DNA from: Clostridiales bacterium
Lineage (GTDB): Bacteria; Bacillota; Clostridia; Christensenellales; Borkfalkiaceae
Length of the DNA: 13,846 nucleotides
Direction: 5' to 3'
Assembly: GCA_021635425.1 (NCBI GenBank)
Contig: JAJWOJ010000007.1
Coordinates: 1-13,846, forward strand
The notes below the pieces were generated by a model. It made no database searches. It was not told the DNA's origin and saw only the letters and a list, made by a program, of their open reading frames with translations. Below, piece by piece: positions 6,732 to 12,819 of the stretch. The translations under genes were made by a program, and so were the position numbers. How positions within the stretch are numbered: position 1 is the first letter of the stretch; each line of letters opens with the position of its first letter.

Positions 6732-7835
6732 ATGGAAAACGTTCGTGAAGAAAAAGAACAATCAAAAGGCTTGCAAATCGTCAAAAAACTCGCTTCGCGC
6801 TGGTTTATAGACGCGTTTTCGGGTATGGCTCAAGGGCTTTTCTGCACGCTCATCGCGGGGACTATCTTAGCGATGTTTGCGGGGTGGATAGGCGATAATT
6901 TCGTCGGAAAATCGCTTTTGACGATTGCGAATTTCGCGAAAACTCTCATGGGTGCGGGGATAGGCGTAGGTATCGCGAACGCGCTTAAAAGAGGTAAACT
7001 TGTCATGTTTTCGGCGGCGGTCGCGGGGTTCGCGGGGGCGTTTGCCGATAAAATAATCGCGCTTAACGCCACGTTGACGCTCGGAATGTGCGGAAATCCG
7101 ATAGGCGCTTACGTCGTAGCGTTGTTTGCAATCGAAATAGTTTCGCTTTATGCGGGCAAAACCAAGCTCGATATTCTCATCGTTCCGCTCGGAACGCTTG
7201 TTTTGTGTTTTGCGGGTTGCTATCTCGCATTCCCGTTTATATGGCTCATTCAGCAGCTCGGTTGGCTTATCTCCAAAGCAACTGCAATAACCCCGTTTTT
7301 CATGGGAATAATAATTTCCGTCGTTATGGGCGTTCTTCTCACGATGCCCACTTCGTCTGCGGCGATATGGATATCCGTTGCGAGCGGAATTACCGACGAC
7401 GCCATGCTTATAGCGGGCGGGGCGGCGGTTGTCGGCTGCAGCTGTCATATGATAGGCTTTGCCGTAGCATCTTTCAGAGAAAACGGCGTTTCGGGGCTTA
7501 TTTCGCAAGGGATAGGCACAAGCATGTTGCAGATTCCGAATATTATGAAAAAGCCCGTTATTATGCTTCCGGAAATAATATCGAGCGCGATTTTAGGTCC
7601 CGTATCCACGTGCCTTTTCAAACTTAAATGCAACGCCGCGGGCGGCGGAATGGGTACGAGCGGGCTTGTCGGCGTATTCGGTACGATAGAAGCAAGCGCG
7701 GGAATGAATCCCGTATTATTGGCGGTAGGGGTTGCGCTTTTGTTGTTTATTCTTCCCGCCGCGTTGTCGTTTGCTTTTTCCGAACTGTTCCGTAAACTCG
7801 GCTGGATCAGATTCGGAGATCAGAAACTTGACTGA
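6732..7835 (+). CDS. PfoR-family membrane protein (PTS EIIC-like)
   Basis: This 367-residue polytopic membrane protein has about eight to ten hydrophobic segments after a charged N-terminus of roughly 20 residues. It matches the PTS_EIIC_2/PfoR family: Gly-rich GAGIGVGIANALK, TKLDILIVPL, LLTMPTSSAA, and the strongly conserved stretch around FAVASFRENG and GIGTSMLQIPNIMKKP. Family members include the C. perfringens PfoR protein, proposed as a toxin regulator, and are related to sugar permease subunits. No EIIA, EIIB or sugar-catabolic gene is nearby, so neither transport substrate nor regulatory role can be stated. Translation is coupled to the phosphoesterase upstream: one base separates them and AAAGGA (6715-6720) lies within that gene's end. 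Confidence 0.88.
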   Translation: MENVREEKEQSKGLQIVKKLASRWFIDAFSGMAQGLFCTLIAGTILAMFAGWIGDNFVGKSLLTIANFAKTLMGAGIGVGIANALKRGKLVMFSAAVAGFAGAFADKIIALNATLTLGMCGNPIGAYVVALFAIEIVSLYAGKTKLDILIVPLGTLVLCFAGCYLAFPFIWLIQQLGWLISKATAITPFFMGIIISVVMGVLLTMPTSSAAIWISVASGITDDAMLIAGGAAVVGCSCHMIGFAVASFRENGVSGLISQGIGTSMLQIPNIMKKPVIMLPEIISSAILGPVSTCLFKLKCNAAGGGMGTSGLVGVFGTIEASAGMNPVLLAVGVALLLFILPAALSFAFSELFRKLGWIRFGDQKLD

Positions 7836-7841
7836 AAAACA

Positions 7842-7870
7842 GAATTAAATCGATAAACCTTTCATAAGAT
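7842..7870 (+). promoter_or_regulatory. Candidate sigma-E-type promoter of the yabP operon
   Basis: CATAAGAT (7863-7870) resembles the sigma-E -10 CATACANT, with GAATTAA (7842-7848) 14 bases upstream as a weak -35. It lies inside the 5' arm of the terminator hairpin. Transcription from it would begin near 7877, so the message would lack the 5' arm that otherwise pairs with the yabP ribosome binding site. YabP/YabQ genes are known sporulation genes, so a mother-cell promoter is expected somewhere here. Confidence 0.35.
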
Positions 7871-7889
7871 TTTTATGAGAGGTTTTTTT
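7855..7889 (+). terminator. Terminator hairpin overlapping the yabP ribosome binding site
   Basis: A 13-base-pair stem forms between 7855-7867 (AAACCT then TTCATAA) and 7873-7885 (TTATGAG then AGGTTT), with one U-G pair and a five-base loop. It is followed by T residues to 7889 (seven in a row from 7883, three of them in the stem). It ends the phosphoesterase/PfoR-family operon. Its 3' arm contains GAGAGG (7877-7882), the ribosome binding site of yabP. Confidence 0.8.
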
Positions 7890-8147
7890 ATGGATAAAGT
7901 TATTCCGAATTTTTGCATCGAGTATAAAAAATCGCTTATAGCGAGCGGCGTCGGCGACGTTATATCTTTCAACGAGCGGGAAATAAAACTGAAACTCGAA
8001 GACGGCGGAAGAGTGAATATTGCGGGCGATAACCTTAAAATAGTCGGATTTGAAAAGAGAACGGGCGAATTTAAGCTTGCAGGCGTTGTTCTGAGCGTAA
8101 AATTTCTCGGCGGCGCGTCGTCGCCGTTTGCGAAACTGTTTAAGTGA
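7890..8147 (+). CDS. yabP: Sporulation protein YabP
   Basis: This 85-residue protein of the YabP/YqfC family shows the family's pattern of short beta-strands: SLIASGVGDVISFNE, IKLKLEDGG, then VNIAGDNLKIVGF and a GEFKLAG strand near the end. YabP is needed for normal spore formation in B. subtilis and is made in the mother cell. Its biochemical role is unknown. An ATG at 7875 is also in frame, but the one at 7890 has GAGAGG (7877-7882) seven bases before it, and the extra residues would be encoded by the terminator hairpin, so 7890 is preferred. The gene heads the yabP-yabQ-divIC order found across Clostridia and Bacilli. Confidence 0.88.
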   Translation: MDKVIPNFCIEYKKSLIASGVGDVISFNEREIKLKLEDGGRVNIAGDNLKIVGFEKRTGEFKLAGVVLSVKFLGGASSPFAKLFK

Positions 8148-8656
8148 TGTTCGTAAGCGAAGGGCAGTTCTATTATTTTTCGGAATGTTTTTTAATCGGC
8201 GCGCTATGCGGCTTATGCTGTTTACCTATTATGTTTTTGCAGACGTTTATAAGAAACAAACCCGTTAAAGCTTTAACCGATCTTGCGGCAATCGTTCCGC
8301 TTTTTCTAATTTATCGGAGGCTGTCGCTTTTTTTCGGTTTTCCCGATTTCAGAATTTACATAATCGCGGGCGTTATATGCGGTTTTATGGCGGAGAGCGC
8401 GAGTTTCAACAAAACGCTTGCATTTTTCGGCATATTGCTGTATAATAAAATCGGGGGAAAGTTACGAAGAAAAATAGCGGCGTTACGGAGGAAGTACGTT
8501 GGAAGAAGGCAGATTAAAAAAGCTCGTCGCGGCGGCAACCGCAACGGGAGTGATAGTATTGTTTGTGCTGATAGGCGTAATGGTTTATCAGCTCGTTTCC
8601 ATGGCGACAAAAAAGAGAGAAGCCGAAAGACTGCAAGAGGAGATAACGGAGCTTAA
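8147..8656 (+). CDS. yabQ: Spore cortex protein YabQ
   Basis: This is a membrane protein of 169 residues as read, with three or four hydrophobic segments (about 10-31, 42-60, 66-84 and perhaps 88-98) and then a strongly basic tail. Position between yabP and divIC and the membrane layout identify YabQ, which in B. subtilis is required for cortex formation. The ATG overlaps the yabP stop (TGATG), and a GTG one codon earlier is possible. The last 52 residues, after about residue 117, are read out of frame across the start of divIC and are Arg/Gly-rich, so they may not be part of the ancestral protein. In the other two frames, stops occur at 8475-8477 and 8515-8517, so a one-base indel near the G-run 8453-8457 would end the gene normally. 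Confidence 0.78.
   Translation: MFVSEGQFYYFSECFLIGALCGLCCLPIMFLQTFIRNKPVKALTDLAAIVPLFLIYRRLSLFFGFPDFRIYIIAGVICGFMAESASFNKTLAFFGILLYNKIGGKLRRKIAALRRKYVGRRQIKKARRGGNRNGSDSIVCADRRNGLSARFHGDKKERSRKTARGDNGA
8487..8491 (+). promoter_or_regulatory. Ribosome binding site deciding the TTG start of divIC
   Basis: GGAGG at 8487-8491 lies seven bases before TTG at 8499. No ATG or GTG in that frame offers a comparable site, and the TTG start gives the short charged N-terminus expected before the DivIC membrane helix. Confidence 0.8.
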
Positions 8657-8768
8657 AAAAGATATCGCGACAGGGGAAGACGAAATAGATACCTGGCTTA
8701 AAAAATGGAAAATCGAAGAACGCGCCAGACAGAAGGGGTATATTTACAAAACTAACGATGACGACTGA
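8499..8768 (+). CDS. divIC: Septum formation initiator DivIC/FtsB family
   Basis: This 89-residue bitopic protein has a short basic N-terminus, one membrane helix (about 12-34), a heptad-like coiled coil (about 38-66, with LQEEITELKKDI) and the conserved end segment KIEERARQKGYI. This is the DivIC/FtsB architecture. DivIC bridges FtsL and DivIB in the division complex at midcell and at the spore septum. It starts at TTG with a strong ribosome binding site. It lies within the 3' end of the yabQ frame and overlaps the next gene by 11 bases, so it is translated as part of a packed operon. Confidence 0.9.
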   Translation: MEEGRLKKLVAAATATGVIVLFVLIGVMVYQLVSMATKKREAERLQEEITELKKDIATGEDEIDTWLKKWKIEERARQKGYIYKTNDDD

Positions 8769-9654
8769 TAATTTTAAAAGGTACGGCGTTTTCGACGTCG
8801 GCTCCAATTCCGTAAGAGCGCTTGTATACGAAAACGGAAAAACTCTGTTTAAAGGTCTTATAACGACAAGGCTCGGAGAAGGGCTTACGGCAAGCGGAAA
8901 ATTGTCGGACGAAGCCGTAAAAAGAACTTTAAGCGGAATCGGCACCCTTTACGCCGAGGTTTTGAAATTAAACCCGAATAACGTTTACGTTTTTGCGACG
9001 GAAGCCGTGAGAAGCGCGGAAAACGGGAATGTTTTCGTTTCGGCGGTCAAAGATACGTACGGTCTCGACGTCGACGTTTTAAGCGGGGACGAAGAGGGCG
9101 AAATCGGTCTTTTCGGCGCGCTCGCAGGTAATGACGGCGGAATTATCGATATAGGCGGCGCAAGTGCGGAAATAGCCGTTTCCAAAGGCGGAAAAACGGT
9201 TTATTCGCATTCTCTTCCGTTAGGAGCCGTCCGCATAAAGGAAATTTGCGGGGAGAACGAGGAAAAGCTGCGGGAGCTTATCGATAAAAGAATAAAGGAA
9301 TACGGGGCTGTTCCCGAAGGGATAAAATTTTATGCCGTCGGCGGAACGGCAACGTCGCTTTGCGCATGTTTTTTAGGTCTCGAAAAGTATAACGGAGACA
9401 AGGTAAACGGAACGGCGATGACCGTCGGGCAGGTTTACGAAACTTACGAGAAGATAAGAAAGGCAAGTATGTCCGAGAGGATAGAAAAACTGCATATAGG
9501 CGAAAAACGCGCGGAAATCATCGTGGGCGGAGCATATCTTCTGTGGCGTATAATGCGCGAATTTTCGATGAGCCGAATCATCGCGAGCGAAAACGACAAT
9601 ATGCTCGGATATTTAAAAAAGAAAGTTTTTCGGGATAATTATGGAGCAGACTAA
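8758..9654 (+). CDS. Ppx/GppA family phosphatase
   Basis: This 298-residue protein of the sugar kinase/actin-like ATPase fold corresponds to the two-domain N-terminal core of exopolyphosphatase and guanosine pentaphosphatase. Motifs are FDVGSNSVR (12-20), ATEAVRSAENG (80-90), the catalytic-Glu segment SGDEEGEIGLFG (109-120), IDIGGASAEIA (130-140), PLGAVRIKE (154-162) and GGTATS (195-200). It lacks the C-terminal HD-like domains of E. coli Ppx, as do many short Firmicutes and Actinobacteria versions. Whether it removes phosphate from polyphosphate or from pppGpp cannot be told from these motifs. The ATG overlaps divIC by 11 bases with no close ribosome binding site, suggesting coupling. Confidence 0.92.
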   Translation: MTTDNFKRYGVFDVGSNSVRALVYENGKTLFKGLITTRLGEGLTASGKLSDEAVKRTLSGIGTLYAEVLKLNPNNVYVFATEAVRSAENGNVFVSAVKDTYGLDVDVLSGDEEGEIGLFGALAGNDGGIIDIGGASAEIAVSKGGKTVYSHSLPLGAVRIKEICGENEEKLRELIDKRIKEYGAVPEGIKFYAVGGTATSLCACFLGLEKYNGDKVNGTAMTVGQVYETYEKIRKASMSERIEKLHIGEKRAEIIVGGAYLLWRIMREFSMSRIIASENDNMLGYLKKKVFRDNYGAD

Positions 9655-10693
9655 GAAAGACAGGGTAATGAAAAAAATTCTGATAGTCGTAATGTATCTG
9701 TGCGCTTATTTAACGGCTGTCTTTATTTCGTTGTCCGCGCCTGCGGGGGTCGGAATTAAAATCGCGATATTTTTCGGCGGCACAATTGCCGGCTGGCTGA
9801 TAACCGCTTTTTTTCACGAAGCGGGACATGCCGTGGCCGCGAAATGCAATGATTTCGACGTTGCGAGTTTTTCGTTTCTCATTTTCAGATACGATAAGCA
9901 GGCTATAAAAAAATTCGGAATTTCATTAAAAAACGCGCATTTGGGCGAAACGGACGTCGTGCCGAAGAGCGGGGAAAACATAGGTAAACGCTATGCGCTC
10001 GTTATTGCGGGCGGAATTGTCGGAAACGTCATCGCTTTTGCGATTTTATTCGGCGGATTTTTAACGTTTATGTTGCTTTCCTTGCCGATGTATGCGTCTC
10101 TTTTTTGCGGAATGCCCGTCGCGCTCATAATTCTGATAATAAACGCCGTTCCCGGGTTTCTGCCCGATAACGACGGGTCTAAGCTTGCGGTGATGTTAAA
10201 AAACGACGAGCTTTGCGCGGATACGATAAAGCTTTTGCGGTTAACCGCGGAGCTTTACGAGGGGAAGAGTTATGCTGAAGCGGACGAAGCTCTTTTCGAT
10301 TACGGCGAGGATATTCCCGATTATCTCAAAGCTTCGTTTTGTCTTATGAAACTGAGGCGGGCGGAAGAGAAGTTCGAGCCTGCGGAAATCGTTTCCGATA
10401 TGGAGAAACTGCAGAGTTACGACGATATTTTAGACGACGAAGGTTTGATAGAATTGCTATTTGCCGATATTCTTCTCGAAGACGACGAAAGAATTAAAAA
10501 ATACGAGTATCTTCTCGATAAGTGCGACACGCTTCCCGGGGCTTCGGGCATGAGAACTCTCGTATATTACGCAAATTACAAAGGCGATAAAAATTACGTA
10601 AAAACCGCGCTTAAATCGGCAAAAAAGATATGCGCCAAAGCCTATCTCAAAGGAGACGGCAAGTTTAATGCGGAAATGCTTTCGCGCCTTTAA
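9641..10693 (+). CDS. M50-like (site-2 protease type) membrane metalloprotease
   Basis: This 350-residue protein begins with two membrane helices (about 11-30 and 38-58), then carries HEAGH at 59-63, the zinc-binding motif of M50 intramembrane proteases. Further helices span about 118-150 and 155-172. The second active-site motif appears as NAVPGFLPDNDG (168-179), equivalent to the N-x-x-P-G...D-G of the family. Residues 183-350 form an acidic, helix-rich soluble domain with no PDZ or CBS signature. An alternative start at 9668 (MKKILIV...) avoids overlapping the ppx-like gene and gives a more typical N-terminus. Neither has a strong ribosome binding site. It is not SpoIVFB by neighbourhood. 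The substrate is unknown. Confidence 0.82.
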   Translation: MEQTKKDRVMKKILIVVMYLCAYLTAVFISLSAPAGVGIKIAIFFGGTIAGWLITAFFHEAGHAVAAKCNDFDVASFSFLIFRYDKQAIKKFGISLKNAHLGETDVVPKSGENIGKRYALVIAGGIVGNVIAFAILFGGFLTFMLLSLPMYASLFCGMPVALIILIINAVPGFLPDNDGSKLAVMLKNDELCADTIKLLRLTAELYEGKSYAEADEALFDYGEDIPDYLKASFCLMKLRRAEEKFEPAEIVSDMEKLQSYDDILDDEGLIELLFADILLEDDERIKKYEYLLDKCDTLPGASGMRTLVYYANYKGDKNYVKTALKSAKKICAKAYLKGDGKFNAEMLSRL

Positions 10694-10726
10694 AAAGCAA
10701 AAAACGCAAAACTGATCAAAATAACC

Positions 10727-10753
10727 CGCGGGGAGAAATTCCCCGCGTTTTTT
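10727..10753 (+). terminator. Rho-independent terminator before gyrB
   Basis: CGCGGGGA (10727-10734) pairs with TCCCCGCG (10740-10747) around a five-base loop, followed by TTTTTT (10748-10753). It closes the yabP-to-M50 operon and insulates gyrB. Confidence 0.92.
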
Positions 10754-10797
10754 ATTGCCGAAAAAACAGAAAATCGAGCTTAAATGCCTGAAAACGC

Positions 10798-10826
10798 TTT
10801 ACTTATTTTTATTTATATATTATAAT
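10798..10826 (+). promoter_or_regulatory. Sigma-A-type promoter of gyrB
   Basis: TTTACT (10798-10803), a 17-base spacer and TATAAT (10821-10826) are identical in hexamers and spacing to the metG promoter. The spacer is A/T only. The start would be near 10833, leaving a leader of about 64 bases. Confidence 0.75.
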
Positions 10827-10851
10827 AAGTATACGACATAAATATATGCGG

Positions 10852-10883
10852 AATTTATTCGGCTTTTGCCGATAAAATAAATT
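10852..10883 (+). promoter_or_regulatory. Leader hairpin upstream of the gyrB ribosome binding site
   Basis: AATTTATT plus CGGC (10852-10863) pairs with GCCG (10868-10871) and, after a four-base bulge, AATAAATT (10876-10883), around a TTTT loop. It sits inside the predicted gyrB leader and ends three bases before AGGAG (10886-10890). The stem is AT-rich apart from the top four pairs, and no T-run follows, so it is not a terminator. It may affect mRNA stability or initiation. Confidence 0.45.
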
Positions 10884-10896
10884 ACAGGAGATTGCA

Positions 10897-12804
10897 ATGG
10901 ATAACGAAAACAGAGTCGAGAAAGATTACGGCGCCGAGCAGATCCAGGTTCTCGAAGGTCTCGAGCATATCAGAAAAAGACCGGGTATGTACATCGCTTC
11001 CACCGACGCGAGAGGTCTTCATCACCTTGTGAAAGAAATCGTCGACAACTCGGTCGACGAAGCTTTGGCGGGATATTGCGACACGATTACCGTTACGATT
11101 AACGAAGACGGTTCGTGTTCCGTTATGGATAACGGAAGAGGTATCCCAACCGGCATACATGAAAAGGAAGGGGTTTCAACCGTAGAGGTCGTCATGACGA
11201 AGCCCAACGCGGGTGGTAAATTCGGCGGCGGCGGATATCAGGTTTCGTCGGGTCTTCACGGCGTAGGTTTAAAAGCCGTTAACGCTCTTTCGGAATTCGC
11301 ATCCGTTGACGTATATCAGAAGGGCAAGCATTTCCGTCAGGAATACGACAGAGGCGTTCCGAGATCCCGCCTTCAGACTTTGGAAGATTCGTCGCTTACC
11401 GGCACGAGAATAACCTTCAAGCCCGACGCGGAGATTTTCGAAACGACCGAGTTCAATTACGATACGATAAGAAGTATTTTAAGGGACTTCGCTTTCCTAA
11501 ACAAGGGTCTTAAAATAATTCTCGAAGATAAGCGCGAGGGAAAGGAAGCGCGCGACGAGCTTCAGTATAACGGCGGTATCGTGGAATACGTCGAGTATCT
11601 CAACAAAAATAAAGAAACCATAAGCGACGTTTTGTATTTCGAAGAAAAGTACGACGCCGTTTCCGTCGAAATCGCCATGCAGTATAACGACGGATATAAC
11701 GAAAACGTCATCGCGTTTGCAAACAACGTAAACACCAAAGAAGGCGGAACGCATATCGACGGATTCAAGTTCGCGCTTTCCAAACTTATAAACGACGCGG
11801 GCAAAAAACTCAATTTCGTAAAGGATGACGATAAGCTTTCGGGCGAAGACGTCAGAGAGGGCTTGACGGCGGTTATTTCGGTTAAACTTCCCGAGCCTCA
11901 GTTCGAGGGGCAGACCAAGACGAAACTCGGCAACAGCGAAATGAGAGGCTACGTGCAGAAAGCCATGACGGAGGGGCTCGGGTCCTATCTCGAAGAAAAT
12001 CCGTCGTTCACGAAGGAAATTCTCAACAAATGTCTTACGGCAAAGCGTGCGAGAGAAGCGGCGAGAAAAGCGAGAGAAGCAACGAGAAAAACGGCCTTCG
12101 AGTCTACCGCGCTCCCGGGGAAGCTTGCCGATTGTTCGGAAAAGAACCCCGAGCTGTGCGAAATATATCTCGTCGAGGGAGACTCCGCAGGCGGAACGGC
12201 AAAACAGGGCAGAGACAGACGTTTTCAGGCTATTCTGCCCCTCAGAGGTAAAATATTGAACGTTGAAAAAACCAGAGTAAACAGAGTTCTGGAAAACGAG
12301 GAAATAAAGGCGATGATAACGGCGTTCGGCGGCGGCATGCTCGACGAATTCGACGTTACGAAAATCCGTTACGACAGAGTTATCTGCATGACCGATGCCG
12401 ATGTCGACGGATCGCACATCAGAATACTTCTTCTCACGTTCTTCTTCAGATACATGCGCCCGCTTGTAGAACAAGGTCACGTATATATTGCTCAGCCCCC
12501 GCTTTACAAGGCAACGAAGAATAAGGTCGATTATTATTTCTATAACGACCAGGATAAGGAGAAATTCTGTCTTGAAAATCCGCGTTGCGAAATTCAGCGT
12601 TACAAAGGTCTCGGCGAAATGGATAAGCAGCAGCTTTGGGACACGACGATGAACCCCGCGACGAGAACTCTCCGTAAAGTAACCATTGCGGACGCCGTCG
12701 AAGCGGACGCAAACTTCAATCTTTTAATGGGCGAGGAACCCGAACTTCGCAGAAAGTTCATAGAAGAGAACGCAAAATTCGCTAACCGCGAACTCGACAC
12801 ATAA
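10897..12804 (+). CDS. gyrB: DNA gyrase subunit B
   Basis: This 635-residue type IIA topoisomerase ATPase subunit, with GyrA, introduces negative supercoils. The GHKL domain shows H42-H43, E47 and N51 (LVKEIVDNSVDEA), DNGRGIP (78-84) and GLHGVG (119-124). The transducer ends before the TOPRIM domain, which carries EGDSAGG (427-433), PLRGKILNVE and DADVDGSH (500-507). The C-terminal tail has the QRYKGLGEMD motif. Length matches Gram-positive GyrB and lacks the E. coli insert. The ATG is preceded by AGGAG (10886-10890). Two spots differ from the usual: TKPNAGGKF (101-109) where most have a Leu-His before AGGKF, and SSGLHGVG where GGLHGVG is common. ParE is unlikely because gyrA follows directly. 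Confidence 0.95.
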   Translation: MDNENRVEKDYGAEQIQVLEGLEHIRKRPGMYIASTDARGLHHLVKEIVDNSVDEALAGYCDTITVTINEDGSCSVMDNGRGIPTGIHEKEGVSTVEVVMTKPNAGGKFGGGGYQVSSGLHGVGLKAVNALSEFASVDVYQKGKHFRQEYDRGVPRSRLQTLEDSSLTGTRITFKPDAEIFETTEFNYDTIRSILRDFAFLNKGLKIILEDKREGKEARDELQYNGGIVEYVEYLNKNKETISDVLYFEEKYDAVSVEIAMQYNDGYNENVIAFANNVNTKEGGTHIDGFKFALSKLINDAGKKLNFVKDDDKLSGEDVREGLTAVISVKLPEPQFEGQTKTKLGNSEMRGYVQKAMTEGLGSYLEENPSFTKEILNKCLTAKRAREAARKAREATRKTAFESTALPGKLADCSEKNPELCEIYLVEGDSAGGTAKQGRDRRFQAILPLRGKILNVEKTRVNRVLENEEIKAMITAFGGGMLDEFDVTKIRYDRVICMTDADVDGSHIRILLLTFFFRYMRPLVEQGHVYIAQPPLYKATKNKVDYYFYNDQDKEKFCLENPRCEIQRYKGLGEMDKQQLWDTTMNPATRTLRKVTIADAVEADANFNLLMGEEPELRRKFIEENAKFANRELDT

Positions 12805-12819
12805 CGGAGGGCAAAAAAA

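Noticed and set aside
11497..12480. Long 327-codon minus-strand frame opposite gyrB
   Set aside because: It is an antisense shadow with composition unlike a real protein, and gyrB on the plus strand is unambiguous.
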